DNA from: Mergibacter septicus
GTDB taxonomy: Bacteria > Pseudomonadota > Gammaproteobacteria > Enterobacterales > Pasteurellaceae
Reading direction: 5' to 3'
NCBI RefSeq assembly: GCF_003265225.1
Contig: NZ_CP022013.1
Location: 1,273,001 to 1,337,000, forward strand
Length of the DNA stretch: 64,000 nt
Part shown: one piece after another, positions 1-9,661 of the stretch
How positions within the stretch are numbered: the stretch's first letter is position 1
Layout: each line of letters starts with the position of its first letter
Notes under the pieces: generated by a model
What the model was told of the DNA's origin: nothing
Database searches by the model: none
The model's input: the letters and a program-made list of their open reading frames with translations, nothing else
Position numbers and translations under genes: made by a program

Positions 1-1
1 A

Positions 2-1942
2 GGTAATATTAGCTCAGAAAATGGTAATGTTATCGTACAAACTCAAAATGGTGCAACTTTTGAGGCAACACAGATCAATGCTGGTAGTACGGCAACAGTT
101 CAAGCAACTGCAGGTAATGTTACCTTCAAACAAGTTACCAATACCGAACAACATAGCCAAACTAGCTACAATGCTTCTGCTGGAGTAAAAGTTGGTAGCT
201 CTTCTGATGGTAAAAGTGTTGGTGGTAACATTGGTGGTGGTTATCAAAGCGAAAATAGCACGAGTACGAAAGCTGGAGTTAGCACTATTACAGCACACGA
301 TACTACAATTACAGCAAATGGTAATGCTAACTTTGAAGGTACTAAGATCAATAGCACAGGTGGTACAGTTGCAATCCAAGCTGGTGGTGATGTAAATGTT
401 ACACAAGTGATCGATACAGCTGATAGTTCATCTCGCAACTATCAGGGTAGTTTGTCTATTAATCAAGGAAAAACTGAAAATAGCGAAAAAACAAGTAGTA
501 ATGTCAGTGGACGTCTAGATGGTACCTATGCGACTAAAGATAAGAGTGAAACAACAGGTATTGCAGGAGGAATTACAGGTGCAAATACCGTTACTATCAC
601 TTCTGGTCGTGACGTTACTTTACAAGGTGTAGAAATTGGTAGCGAAACACAAAAAACAGGTGATGTTAACATTCAAGCTCAAGGTAATGTCAACTTATCT
701 GCAACTACCAGCTCAAGCCAAGAACATAATGTTGGCGTTAACCTCAATGTGACAGGTTTCCAACAACAGGGTTATACCCAAACTAGTGCTTCAGGAAAAC
801 GCAACATAGGCGGTAGTTTGAAAGTGAACTATGAAGATCAGAACGCTCAAAATCAAGCAGGTGGTGCAATCCATTCAACTGGAAGTGTTCAAATTACTAG
901 CCAAGGGCAACAAGGTATTACTGCACAAGGCACACAAATCAGTGGAGAAAATACTACACTAAATGCCGATAATGGTAGTATTACTCTAACAGCCACAGCA
1001 AATAAAGAACAACATGTTAAAGTAGGTGTTGGGGTTGATCTGGCTAAAGGTAAAGTTGAATCAACTAAAAGTGCTACTCAAAGCAATGTTGAGGCTGATA
1101 GTAACAGTTACGATAAATCCAGTTTTGGTGCCAAAGTGAATGTTGATGTTGGTAACAGTAACTTACACACCAATGCAACAGTTACAAGTACCAATACATC
1201 AACATTAAATAGCCACGGTGATATCACTTTAGCGGGTGCAACAGTAAGCGGCAATAATACCCAAGTTACCTCACAAACTGGTGGTATTACAGTCGAAAGT
1301 AAACGTGATTCTAATCATCAAACGAAAGTTGATGTAGAATTCCGTCATAGCAACAATGAAGATCCAACTTCTAGTATCTATGAAACTGTAACAAATGGTA
1401 TTAAATCAATTGTTCCGGGTAAAAACAACAAAGACAAAGTAAGTGCAAAAATTGATGAACTAACTGATCAAGTTAAAGATAAAGTCGATGAAACTTTATC
1501 AACTGATGATCAAGAAGATCCTTCATTATGGAAAAAAGCCGCTAAATGGGTAGTTGAAAAAGTAGGTAATGCTTTAACTTCTCCAGCAGGCTCAAGAACA
1601 GATGCTGGATTCAATGTCAAAGTTGTAAATGAAGACTTAGTTAATAACCAATCAGGTATTACAGCAACTGATCGATTATCTGTTACAGCCAAAGGAGAGC
1701 TCGACGTTACAGCAGCTCAAGTTACTGCACCTAATAGCGAAATTAATGTTAGTAACATTAATACTACCGACCTCGATCAACATAAAAATAATGTTGAAGT
1801 TGGCTTAAAAGGTTCATCTTCAGTTGCAGGTTTAGTAACACAAGCGATAACTGATTTGACTAAAGGTAAAATACCATTAGTTACAATCAAAGTGGATACT
1901 AAAAATGATACTGTTAAAGCTGAAGTAAGTAAAAATGAATAG
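2..1942 (+). CDS. FHA-type large adhesin/haemagglutinin, C-terminal part (5' end outside window)
   Basis: The frame is open from the first bases with no start in view, so this is the last 646 residues of a larger protein. It is rich in Asn, Thr, Ser, Gly and Val and consists of repeated short beta-strand units of the type 'GDVNIQAQGNVNL' and 'GDITLAGATVSG', as in filamentous haemagglutinin beta-helices of two-partner-secreted exoproteins. Around residues 455-520 the pattern is broken by a charged, probably helical stretch (SAKIDELTDQVKDKVDE, then WKKAAKWVVEKVGNAL), after which beta-type repeats resume. The protein ends without a VENN motif or a recognisable C-terminal toxin domain, so the visible end looks like an adhesin rather than a CDI effector. 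Family membership is inferred from composition and repeat style; the secretion signal and any TpsB partner lie outside the window. It is followed directly by a strong terminator. Confidence 0.8.
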   Translation, partial: GNISSENGNVIVQTQNGATFEATQINAGSTATVQATAGNVTFKQVTNTEQHSQTSYNASAGVKVGSSSDGKSVGGNIGGGYQSENSTSTKAGVSTITAHDTTITANGNANFEGTKINSTGGTVAIQAGGDVNVTQVIDTADSSSRNYQGSLSINQGKTENSEKTSSNVSGRLDGTYATKDKSETTGIAGGITGANTVTITSGRDVTLQGVEIGSETQKTGDVNIQAQGNVNLSATTSSSQEHNVGVNLNVTGFQQQGYTQTSASGKRNIGGSLKVNYEDQNAQNQAGGAIHSTGSVQITSQGQQGITAQGTQISGENTTLNADNGSITLTATANKEQHVKVGVGVDLAKGKVESTKSATQSNVEADSNSYDKSSFGAKVNVDVGNSNLHTNATVTSTNTSTLNSHGDITLAGATVSGNNTQVTSQTGGITVESKRDSNHQTKVDVEFRHSNNEDPTSSIYETVTNGIKSIVPGKNNKDKVSAKIDELTDQVKDKVDETLSTDDQEDPSLWKKAAKWVVEKVGNALTSPAGSRTDAGFNVKVVNEDLVNNQSGITATDRLSVTAKGELDVTAAQVTAPNSEINVSNINTTDLDQHKNNVEVGLKGSSSVAGLVTQAITDLTKGKIPLVTIKVDTKNDTVKAEVSKNE

Positions 1943-1965
1943 CCATTTTATAATGGTTTAAATAA

Positions 1966-2001
1966 AATAATCCCTGTCTAATAAGACAGGGATTATTTTT
2001 A
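1966..2001 (+). terminator. Intrinsic terminator of the adhesin gene
   Basis: A perfect 14-bp stem (1966-1979 with 1984-1997) closes a 4-nt loop and runs into a T-rich stretch. It begins 24 bp after the adhesin stop codon, so the adhesin is probably the last gene of its transcript. Confidence 0.9.
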
Positions 2002-2099
2002 TCTAAAATGGATATTTAAAAACTATTACATAGGAAAGCTAAATAACTGCCTTCCTATCCACAATAAAAAATAAGAAGTTTATTTTTATTAGAGGTTGT

Positions 2100-2747
2100 A
2101 TGAAAAATATTTTTAGCCGTAATTTTAACGTTATTAAAGATTTTTTAGTTTTATACCTTCCATTTAGTTTCATTCTAATTCTATTACTGAATTTATACTC
2201 AAAAAGTGAAGTTCATTTATTACTAACTTCAATACATAATCATTTATTAGATTTTATATTTAAACATATCACCTTATTGGGAAATGCGGCTTTTATTATT
2301 ACTATCGGTATCCTCTTCTCAATCTATCGACTACGAGCAGGTTGTTATATTTTCTTAACACAGCTAGTAAATGTAACCATTACTCGACTGTTTAAACTCT
2401 ATTTTTCAGCCGATAGACCTATTGTATATTTTACTAAATATTATCCTGACATTCAGTTACACCAAGTTGAGAATGTTGTTTTATCCACCCATAATAGTTT
2501 TCCTTCTGGGCATACTTCTGCAATATTCGCACTAATGCTATCTATCGCAATTATTTTAAAGAAAAAATCAATAACACTAATTTGTGCTATTTTAGCAATC
2601 CTTACTGGATACTCCCGAGTATATCTCTCCCAACATTTTGCAAGTGATATTTTATTTGGTTCTTTTATCGGTATTTTTAGTGCGTTGCTATTATCACCGA
2701 TCTTATATCATTCTAAATCCATAAAAAATAACAAAAAAATACCTTAA
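2100..2747 (+). CDS. PAP2-superfamily membrane phosphatase
   Basis: A 215-residue integral membrane protein with the complete three-part phosphatidic-acid-phosphatase-2 signature: KLYFSADRP (KX6RP), PSGHT, and SRVYLSQHFASD (SRX5HX3D). The two conserved histidines and the arginine are all present, so the catalytic site appears intact. Hydrophobic segments surround the motifs, including an N-terminal one at about residues 15-35, as in bacterial undecaprenyl-pyrophosphate, PgpB-type or lipid A phosphatases acting on the periplasmic face. The motifs do not tell which lipid phosphate is the substrate. AGAGG lies 4 bases before the ATG. The gene stands alone between the adhesin terminator and a shared terminator with convergent pyrF, and its own stop codon lies inside the latter stem. 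Confidence 0.85.
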   Translation: MKNIFSRNFNVIKDFLVLYLPFSFILILLLNLYSKSEVHLLLTSIHNHLLDFIFKHITLLGNAAFIITIGILFSIYRLRAGCYIFLTQLVNVTITRLFKLYFSADRPIVYFTKYYPDIQLHQVENVVLSTHNSFPSGHTSAIFALMLSIAIILKKKSITLICAILAILTGYSRVYLSQHFASDILFGSFIGIFSALLLSPILYHSKSIKNNKKIP

Positions 2748-2765
2748 TAAAAATTAAGGTATTTT
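2736..2765. terminator. Bidirectional terminator between PAP2 gene and pyrF
   Basis: A perfect 13-bp stem (2736-2748 with 2753-2765) with a 4-nt loop is flanked by A runs on the left and T runs on the right. It can serve both convergent transcripts. The stop codon of the PAP2 gene is part of the left arm. Confidence 0.85.
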
Positions 2766-2781
2766 CTTGCGACTAAACTAC

Positions 2782-3474
2782 TTATTTTAATGATTGATTA
2801 ATTTCAGCTAATACAGTAACGGGATCTGCAGCTTGAGTAATAGGTCGCCCGATAACAAGATAATCAGCCCCTACTTGAACTGCCTCAAGTGGGGTCATAA
2901 CACGACGTTGATCCCCTAATTGATACCCTTGAGGGCGAATACCCGGTGTAACCAATTTAAAATCTTTACCGCAATGTTCTCTTAATACCTCAACTTCTTG
3001 TGGAGAACACACTACTCCATCTAATCCTGCTCGATGGCTCAAACGAGCAAGGCGAATAACATGTTCCATAGGGGAGTTATTAATACCTACCTGCAAAAGA
3101 TCAGCTTCTTCCATACTGGTTAATACAGTAATCGCAATTAAAATTGGTGCATCTTTTCCATAAGGCTCTAAGATTTTTTTCGCTTCTTCCATCATTCTTA
3201 AACCACCACTTGCATGCATATCAACCATCCAAACCCCTAAATCGGCAGCCGAACGGATAGCTCTCGCCACAGTATTTGGAATATCGTGGAATTTTAAATC
3301 AAGGAAAACATCAAACGCCCGAGCTTGTAGTTGTTTAACAAATTGTGTTCCAAGTGTCGTAAACATCTCTTTGCCAACTTTCAAACGGCATTGAGAAGGA
3401 TCTAACTGATCCACCAACTGCATCGCTTCTCGCTCTGTTTCATAATCTAATGCAACAATGACTTTAGTATCCAT
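2782..3474 (-). CDS. pyrF: Orotidine 5'-phosphate decarboxylase
   Basis: A 230-residue protein of the usual PyrF length; it catalyses the last step of UMP synthesis, decarboxylating OMP. The active-site block [13 protein letters not shown] is present and carries the conserved Asp-Lys-Asp residues, and the phosphate-gripper region near the C-terminus ([11 protein letters not shown]) is conserved. GAGGAAA precedes the ATG. It lies 18 bp after lapB on the same strand, as in the enterobacterial lapA-lapB-pyrF arrangement, and ends at a terminator shared with the convergent PAP2 gene. Confidence 0.97.
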   Translation of the reverse strand: MDTKVIVALDYETEREAMQLVDQLDPSQCRLKVGKEMFTTLGTQFVKQLQARAFDVFLDLKFHDIPNTVARAIRSAADLGVWMVDMHASGGLRMMEEAKKILEPYGKDAPILIAITVLTSMEEADLLQVGINNSPMEHVIRLARLSHRAGLDGVVCSPQEVEVLREHCGKDFKLVTPGIRPQGYQLGDQRRVMTPLEAVQVGADYLVIGRPITQAADPVTVLAEINQSLK

Positions 3475-3492
3475 AAGTTTTCCTCGTGTTAG

Positions 3493-4689
3493 TTAATAAT
3501 CATTTATATGGCGTGGAAGTACTCTTTCCCATTCCAAACAAGATGGACATTGCCACAATAATTTATGACTTTTAAAACCGCAGTTAGTACATTGATAATG
3601 AAAATTCTGCTTCAGTTTTTCGTCAATCAGCTGTTGAATGAATTTCAGACGTTCTTTCCCTTTTCCTTCTTCCGTTTCAGCAATTTGATACTGCATAAAA
3701 CGATATAACATAGGCATAGTAGAACATTTTTGCAGACGTTGATATAAGTGATTACGTGCCGTATTTATGTCAAATTTTTGTTCAATATGATCAATTAATG
3801 CTAACTCAATAGCACTATTCACTTGTTGTTGCCCTATTTTAATTAAAAAATATTCATAGTCTTGTTGATTGGGAAGGTGTTGATAATAATCTTTTAAAAT
3901 CGGCAAAACTTCACTAATAAATAAAATATTTCTATCAGCAACTTGTTCTAATAATGTAATCGCAGCTTGATATTTTGCTTGATTCGCCAATTCTTCAGCT
4001 AATAGAATTAATGCTCGCACAGATTTTGGTGCAATCACCATTGCTTGTTGTAAATATTCAATTCGACTATTTACCTTAATATGAGAGTTATTCTTCAATG
4101 TTAAAAAATATTCACAATAATAATGAGATAATGGTAAATACTCGCTAAGTTTAGTCAATTTCTTATATTGGGTCGCAACTTGAATAGCTTTTTCCCATTC
4201 TTTTGTCCGCTGGTAAATTTTACTTAATTCTTTTAAAGCTAACTCAGCATATTCAGGCTCTTCTATTAAAGTCATATACAGTGCTTCAGCTCTATCAAGA
4301 AAACCAACGGTTAAATAATCTCTTGCAAGCTGTTGTTTAGCTAATAATCGCTGTTCAAAAGTATAATGTGGATTATTATCTAAACTTTGATGGATGCGTA
4401 ATGCCCGATCTATTTCTCCCCTCGAGCGAAAAAGATTCCCTAACGTTAATTCTGCTTCAAATTGAGAAAAAGAATCGATTGAATTACCACTTTCTTGTTT
4501 TTGCAATATATCTAAAAATAGATCAACCGCTTTTTCTTGTTGATTAGACAATAGGAAATTAACCCCAGTAACATAATCTCGGGAAAGTTTATTACTCAAA
4601 TGCTCTTGATCTTTCTTCGCACTGCGATGCCCCATATACCAACCATAACCAGCAGCAATAGGAAGAAGTAAAAAGAGTAACTCAACCAT
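3493..4689 (-). CDS. lapB: Lipopolysaccharide assembly protein B (TPR scaffold)
   Basis: A 398-residue protein with one N-terminal membrane anchor (about residues 3-20), a long series of TPR-like helices, and a C-terminal rubredoxin-type metal site with Cys at 367, 370, 381 and 384 (CTNCG ... CPSC). This is the LapB/YciM architecture. In E. coli LapB couples LPS synthesis to FtsH-mediated turnover of LpxC at the inner membrane. The start codon overlaps the lapA stop by one base (TAATG), which implies translational coupling. Identification rests on architecture, length and the conserved lapA-lapB-pyrF order. Confidence 0.95.
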   Translation of the reverse strand: MVELLFLLLPIAAGYGWYMGHRSAKKDQEHLSNKLSRDYVTGVNFLLSNQQEKAVDLFLDILQKQESGNSIDSFSQFEAELTLGNLFRSRGEIDRALRIHQSLDNNPHYTFEQRLLAKQQLARDYLTVGFLDRAEALYMTLIEEPEYAELALKELSKIYQRTKEWEKAIQVATQYKKLTKLSEYLPLSHYYCEYFLTLKNNSHIKVNSRIEYLQQAMVIAPKSVRALILLAEELANQAKYQAAITLLEQVADRNILFISEVLPILKDYYQHLPNQQDYEYFLIKIGQQQVNSAIELALIDHIEQKFDINTARNHLYQRLQKCSTMPMLYRFMQYQIAETEEGKGKERLKFIQQLIDEKLKQNFHYQCTNCGFKSHKLLWQCPSCLEWERVLPRHINDY

Positions 4690-4976
4690 TATGCAACCTT
4701 GTTACGATTTTCAAGTTCATTAATCTGTTTGTTCTGGCGTTTTATTTGATGATTTAAACTGGCATTCTTAAATTTTAATCTTAAATACAGCACTCCAGTC
4801 GTTAACCATCCAAGTAAAAAACCAAAACCAAATAAAAGTGCAACCAATGTCGATAAACGAATTTCACTTTTTGCAAATACATAATTGATATTAATCAATT
4901 GATCATTATTTGCTCCCACAGTAATACCTACAATAATAAGCGTTAAGATAATAATTAAAGTAAATATATATTTCAT
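4689..4976 (-). CDS. lapA: Lipopolysaccharide assembly protein A (DUF1049)
   Basis: A small 95-residue inner-membrane protein with two hydrophobic segments (about residues 2-22 and 40-63) and a short coiled-coil-like cytoplasmic tail. The segment GANNDQLININYVFAKSEIR followed by a second membrane span matches LapA/YciS. An in-frame ATG four codons upstream (position 4988) is possible, but GGGGA lies 6 bases before the internal ATG at 4976 and that start gives the MKY... N-terminus usual in the family. It partners LapB, with which it overlaps by one base. Confidence 0.88.
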   Translation of the reverse strand: MKYIFTLIIILTLIIVGITVGANNDQLININYVFAKSEIRLSTLVALLFGFGFLLGWLTTGVLYLRLKFKNASLNHQIKRQNKQINELENRNKVA

Positions 4977-4988
4977 ATTTTTCCCCAT

Positions 4989-5312
4989 TAAGATCTAGAT
5001 TACTACATCTATATTGACCTATTATTTATTAAAGCCTCTTTAATTGCAACCTTTTCTAGTTCTTAGCTAAGAGTTAATTTAGTTGTTATAATTCAAAAAC
5101 TTATATTCCCAATAAAACAAATAATACTATAAAAATGATGATTATTTATATCAGATAAAAATAATATCTATTATAGTGAGAAATATATTTAGGTGGTATA
5201 AAATATCATAAAAGGTAAATAAGATTTTATTACTTAATAAGTAGATTAAAATAAATAGAAATAAATTATATATCCCTTTTCAATATATAATCTTCAATAC
5301 TTTGTATATAAT
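4989..5312. other. AT-rich intergenic region between ihfB and lapA
   Basis: This stretch of about 320 bases is very AT-rich and contains no convincing open frame on either strand. It must contain the promoter of lapA-lapB-pyrF, since ihfB ends in a terminator. Several ATTATA strings (TATAAT on the minus strand) occur, but none pairs with a good -35 at normal spacing. I see no riboswitch or RNA gene. Confidence 0.6.
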
Positions 5313-5342
5313 AAAAAACGACACTTTTCAGTGTCGTTTTTT
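5313..5342 (-). terminator. Intrinsic terminator of ihfB
   Basis: A perfect 13-bp stem (5313-5325 with 5330-5342), with the core ACGACACT/AGTGTCGT and A/T runs on both outer flanks. It lies immediately after the ihfB stop codon and separates ihfB from lapA. Confidence 0.9.
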
Positions 5343-5343
5343 A

Positions 5344-5625
5344 TTATATATTATTAACTCGCTGTCTTAATTCTTTTCCCACTTTAAAATGTGGTACACA
5401 CTTTGCTTCAAGTTTAACTTGATCACCTGTTTTAGGATTACGTCCTATTCTTGGTTGACGAAAATGCAGAGAAAAACTACCAAAACCACGAATTTCTATA
5501 CGATCCCCTTTTTCCAAGGTTAAAGACAAATGCTCTAAAATTTCTTTTACCGCACCTTCTACTTGTCGCATAGGAATATTCTGATGTTTAGCAATTAAAT
5601 TTTCGATTAATTCTGACTTAGTCAT
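5344..5625 (-). CDS. ihfB: Integration host factor beta subunit
   Basis: A 93-residue HU/IHF-family protein, the normal size. The DNA-bending arm and signature [21 protein letters not shown] is complete, including the proline-tipped arm. The N-terminus [13 protein letters not shown] and the position directly downstream of rpsA favour the beta rather than the alpha subunit. With IhfA, encoded elsewhere, it bends DNA in recombination, replication and promoter activation. The rpsA-ihfB spacing is 66 bp and no terminator is seen there, so ihfB may be partly co-transcribed with rpsA. Confidence 0.95.
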   Translation of the reverse strand: MTKSELIENLIAKHQNIPMRQVEGAVKEILEHLSLTLEKGDRIEIRGFGSFSLHFRQPRIGRNPKTGDQVKLEAKCVPHFKVGKELRQRVNNI

Positions 5626-5691
5626 ATTTTCTCCTTAGCGATTAACAGCGAGCGATATGCTCTAATGAGCATATCGTTCAATGTGAATTAA

Positions 5692-7341
5692 TTATTCACC
5701 TTTAGCTGCTTTAAATGCTTCAGCCATTGCGTTAGGAATAACAACTTCTTCTTGTTTATTATTCATATTAGCTACTGCTGCAGCTTCTTCAGCTTCATCT
5801 TTAGCACGTACTGATAAGTTGACAATGCGTGCTTTGCGATCTGTACCAGTATATTTAGCTTCAACTACATCACCTGAAGCAACTTCACCATTTAAGTCAG
5901 CCGCACGGATATAACCTTCTACACCGCCTTCTAATACAACTTTAGCACCTTTAGCATCAGCTTCTACAACAGTCGCTGAAAGAATTGCACCTTTTTTGTT
6001 TGCGGCTACAAAGTTATTAAATGGATCTTCTTCAAGTTGTTTAATACCTAAAGAGATACGTTCTTTCACGGCATCAACTTGTAATACGATTGCGGCAACC
6101 TCATCACCTTTTTTGTAGTTACGAACAGCTTCTTCACCTGCAACATTCCAAGAAATGTCTGATAAGTGAACTAAACCGTCAATACCACCTTCTAAACCGA
6201 TGAAGATACCAAAATCAGTGATTGATTTAATTTTACCTTGAACACGATCGCCTTTGTTGTGGCTTTCTGCGAATTGTTGCCATGGATTTGGTTTACATTG
6301 TTTTAAACCTAAAGAAATACGACGACGTTCTTCATCAATTTCTAATACCATTACTTCAACTTCATCACCAATGCTCACAACTTTAGATGGGTGAATATTT
6401 TTGTTAGTCCAATCCATTTCTGAAACGTGAACTAAACCTTCAATACCATCTAAAATTTCTACGAAACAACCGTAGTCAGTTAAGTTGGTTACTTTACCAG
6501 TTAATTTACTTTCTACTGGGTGGTTTTCAGCAATTGCAATCCAAGGATCTTGACCTAATTGTTTTAAGCCTAAAGAAACACGAGTACGTTCACGATCAAA
6601 TTTTAATACTTTAACAGTAATTTCATCGCCAACATTCACGATTTCACCCGGGTGTTTAACACGTTTCCATGCCATATCAGTGATATGAAGTAAACCGTCA
6701 ACACCACCTAAATCAACGAATGCACCATAATCGGTTAAATTCTTAACAATACCTTTAACTTCAGCGCCTTCTTGTAAGTTTTCTAATAATTGATCACGCT
6801 CTTGGCTATTTTCTGATTCAATTACAGCACGACGAGAAACAACAACGTTATTACGTTTTTGATCTAATTTGATTACTTTAAATTCTAACTCTTTACCTTC
6901 TAAATGTAAGGTATCACGTACTGGGCGAGTATCAACTAAAGAACCCGGTAAGAATGCACGAACACCGTTTAGCTCAACAGTGAAGCCACCTTTGACTTTA
7001 CCATTGATTAAACCAACGACAGTAGCTTGATCTTCATAAGCTTTTTCTAATGCAATCCAAGACTCATGGCGTACAGCTTTTTCACGGGAAAGTTTAGTTT
7101 CACCGAAACCATCTTCAACCGCATCTAAAGCAACTTGTACTTGATCTCCAACTTGTACTTCTAATTCACCTTGAGTATTTTGAAATTCTTCCACAGGAAT
7201 AGCGGCTTCAGATTTTAAACCTGCATCTACAAGTACAAAGCCTTTTTGGATAGCAACAACAGTACCAGTTACGATAGCACCTTGACGGGTTTCAAGTTCT
7301 TTAAGGGACTCTTCAAAGAGTTGAGCAAAAGATTCTGACAT
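5692..7341 (-). CDS. rpsA: 30S ribosomal protein S1
   Basis: A 549-residue protein with six S1 RNA-binding repeats, recognisable by recurring GxVxxxxxYGxFVxLxGxxGLxHxSxM segments such as [18 protein letters not shown] and [19 protein letters not shown]. The N-terminus [15 protein letters not shown] is the ribosome-binding (S2-contacting) segment. S1 helps mRNAs with weak Shine-Dalgarno sequences bind the 30S subunit. Its own start has little SD (AAGATTAATT before the ATG), which is typical of autoregulated rpsA leaders. It lies between cmk and ihfB as in E. coli. Confidence 0.97.
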   Translation of the reverse strand: MSESFAQLFEESLKELETRQGAIVTGTVVAIQKGFVLVDAGLKSEAAIPVEEFQNTQGELEVQVGDQVQVALDAVEDGFGETKLSREKAVRHESWIALEKAYEDQATVVGLINGKVKGGFTVELNGVRAFLPGSLVDTRPVRDTLHLEGKELEFKVIKLDQKRNNVVVSRRAVIESENSQERDQLLENLQEGAEVKGIVKNLTDYGAFVDLGGVDGLLHITDMAWKRVKHPGEIVNVGDEITVKVLKFDRERTRVSLGLKQLGQDPWIAIAENHPVESKLTGKVTNLTDYGCFVEILDGIEGLVHVSEMDWTNKNIHPSKVVSIGDEVEVMVLEIDEERRRISLGLKQCKPNPWQQFAESHNKGDRVQGKIKSITDFGIFIGLEGGIDGLVHLSDISWNVAGEEAVRNYKKGDEVAAIVLQVDAVKERISLGIKQLEEDPFNNFVAANKKGAILSATVVEADAKGAKVVLEGGVEGYIRAADLNGEVASGDVVEAKYTGTDRKARIVNLSVRAKDEAEEAAAVANMNNKQEEVVIPNAMAEAFKAAKGE

Positions 7342-7446
7342 AATTAATCTTCAATAAAATAGTTAATAACGACCGCTTAAAATCCTATTAAACGGGGCTG
7401 ATAATAATTGTCAATTTATCCTTAAATTGACAGACACAAAATTCTA

Positions 7447-8145
7447 TCACTCGATATCTAAGTGATTATGGATATATTCTAACGCAGTATTGATTACTTC
7501 GCTAATGCTCATCGATGTTGAGTCTAATAAGACAGCATCAGTTGCAGGAACTAATGGGGCAACAGCTCGATTACGATCTCGATAATCTCGTTCTTCTATC
7601 TCGGATAAAATCTGTGCAAAGTTACCACTAATTCCTTTTTCCTGCAACTGTTTCAAGCGTCTTTTGGCTCTTTCTTCCGCACTTGCATCTAAAAAGAATT
7701 TTAAATTTGCCTTTGGAAAGACTACTGTTCCCATATCTCGCCCATCTGCAATCAATCCTTTTCCATTCGCAAAATCACGTTGACGTTGTAGTAAAGCATC
7801 ACGAACAAGTGGAAAAACAGCCACTTGCGAGGCATAATTGGCGACCTCTTGCGTACGAATAAGCTGACTAACATTTTGATTATTTAACCACACTTCAACG
7901 CCATTCGTTGTTGGTTCAAAGCTTACATTAAGCCCTTTTGCTAAAGAAGCTAAAGCCTGTTCACTAAAATCACACTTTGCTTGTACTGCTGCTAAACCAA
8001 GAACACGATAAATAGCTCCTGAATCTAACAGGGAAAATTGAAGTTTTTGTGCTAATGCAAGACATAAAGTGCCTTTTCCAGCACCACTTGGCCCATCGAC
8101 AGTAATAATAGTCGTTTTTTTGTTACTTTGATTAGTGAAAGTCAT
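7447..8145 (-). CDS. cmk: Cytidylate kinase
   Basis: A 232-residue P-loop NMP kinase that phosphorylates CMP and dCMP. The Walker A loop GPSGAGKGT is near residues 18-26, and the CMP-binding segment around [13 protein letters not shown] is conserved, as is the arginine-rich lid ([14 protein letters not shown]). Length is near the E. coli enzyme. It lies 105 bp upstream of rpsA on the same strand, the conserved gammaproteobacterial order. Confidence 0.96.
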   Translation of the reverse strand: MTFTNQSNKKTTIITVDGPSGAGKGTLCLALAQKLQFSLLDSGAIYRVLGLAAVQAKCDFSEQALASLAKGLNVSFEPTTNGVEVWLNNQNVSQLIRTQEVANYASQVAVFPLVRDALLQRQRDFANGKGLIADGRDMGTVVFPKANLKFFLDASAEERAKRRLKQLQEKGISGNFAQILSEIEERDYRDRNRAVAPLVPATDAVLLDSTSMSISEVINTALEYIHNHLDIE

Positions 8146-8206
8146 AATACTAATTTTTAAACGTTAATGAATCTGTATCATTTTATCTTACTCAGAATAA
8201 ATATAC

Positions 8207-9547
8207 CTATTTTACTTCTGATTTATATGTTTGATTCGTCAAATCAAAATGACTGCTTGGTGTTAAATATTCTTCTTTATTTGGATCAACTAATTTTGAC
8301 TTTTTGATCATTTTTTCGATGGTAACACCTTGCACTAAAATAGAGAATACAACGACAGCATAAGTCATTACTAGGATAATATCTTTGACATCAATATTAT
8401 CAATAAACACTGTTTTTGCTGGAATTGATAATGCCATAGCCAATGCTAAACCACCTCGTAAGCCACCCCAAGTCATAATTTTTAAGGTATATGGATTATA
8501 AGTGCGGAAATATTTTAAAACTGAATATGGAATCCACAAACTAACATAGCGAGCCCCCAAGCAAATAGGAATAGCTAAAAGCATCATAATCAAACCTTTG
8601 ACAGTGAAATCAATGAGTAATAATGCAAAGCCAATTAGGAAGAATAAGAGTGAATTAAGAAAATGATCAATCATTTCCCAAAAATGATCTAGGTAGCGTT
8701 GGCTTTGTTCAGAAAATCCACTATGACGTGTCCAGTTACCAACCATAATACCAGAGACAACCATCGCTAATGCACCAGAAACATGGAACATATTAGCAAG
8801 TAGAAATCCTGCGGTCGGTATAGTAAGTGTTAAAAGTATTTCTAAACTTCCGTCATCAGTTGATGAAATGAGTAGATGAGCCGCTAGCCCTAAAAGAAAG
8901 CCAAAAAGAATACCTCCCATCGCTTCATGCAAAAATAAACTCATCACATTTCCAAACGTGGCAGTATGCCCATTAAACGCAATGGTAAAAATGGTGATGA
9001 AAACAACCAATCCTACCCCATCATTAAATAATGATTCACCTTCAACTTGCATTGAAAGGCGTTTTGGGGCACGTAAGTTTTTGATAATAGCTAATACCGC
9101 AATTGGATCAGTTGGTGAGATTAAAGAACCGAATAATAAACAGTAAATAAAAGGGATTGGTAATCCTATTAAGTGTGAAGCGAGAAAAATTAGGCTACCA
9201 ATAAAAAAGGTTGAAGCTAAAGTAGAAAATAAAGCAAAAATAGTAATTTCCCATTTTTGATCTTTTAGCACTGGTAATTTTATTCCTAATGCACCTGCAA
9301 AAAGTAAAAAACCTAACATTCCATCAAGTAATAGACTTTTGAAATCTATCTGTTGCATAACATTCTTAGCAATAACATCTATATCAAATAGACCAAGACT
9401 TCCCATTAAAATAAGCACCAGAGACCCCACCATTGCTGCTGCTGTAATTGCAATGGTTGACTGAATTTTGTCACTGATTTTACGGGTAATAAACCCTAAT
9501 AAAATAGAGATTGCTGAGAGAAAACAGAAATATGTATAGATACCCAT
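8207..9547 (-). CDS. Sodium/proton antiporter, CPA1 (NhaP-type)
   Basis: A 446-residue polytopic membrane protein with about 12 hydrophobic segments. CPA1 signatures are visible: SPTDPIAVLAI, then EGESLFNDGVGLVVF, which holds the ion-binding Asn-Asp pair, and the C-terminal WGGLRGGLALAMALSIP block. It should exchange cytoplasmic Na+ (or K+) for protons at the inner membrane; ion specificity cannot be read from the motifs. AAGGG lies about 9 bases before the ATG. It is convergent with nothing and diverges from the EEP-family gene at 9662. Confidence 0.88.
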   Translation of the reverse strand: MGIYTYFCFLSAISILLGFITRKISDKIQSTIAITAAAMVGSLVLILMGSLGLFDIDVIAKNVMQQIDFKSLLLDGMLGFLLFAGALGIKLPVLKDQKWEITIFALFSTLASTFFIGSLIFLASHLIGLPIPFIYCLLFGSLISPTDPIAVLAIIKNLRAPKRLSMQVEGESLFNDGVGLVVFITIFTIAFNGHTATFGNVMSLFLHEAMGGILFGFLLGLAAHLLISSTDDGSLEILLTLTIPTAGFLLANMFHVSGALAMVVSGIMVGNWTRHSGFSEQSQRYLDHFWEMIDHFLNSLLFFLIGFALLLIDFTVKGLIMMLLAIPICLGARYVSLWIPYSVLKYFRTYNPYTLKIMTWGGLRGGLALAMALSIPAKTVFIDNIDVKDIILVMTYAVVVFSILVQGVTIEKMIKKSKLVDPNKEEYLTPSSHFDLTNQTYKSEVK

Positions 9548-9661
9548 TCCCTATGTCCCTTGTTTTATAGATAAAAATTTGCGGCTAATTAAAACAATTC
9601 AGCCTTAAGATGTAAAGAAATATGATAAAATGCTATAAAAAATAGACAAATAGGGTTAGAT

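Noticed and set aside
192-395. Small plus-strand open frame inside the adhesin gene
   Set aside because: It is in another frame of a repetitive coding sequence, with no ribosome site and low-complexity composition.
2-1942. Possible CRISPR or tandem DNA repeats in the adhesin region
   Set aside because: The recurrence is at protein level with diverged DNA; there are no identical repeats with regular spacers.
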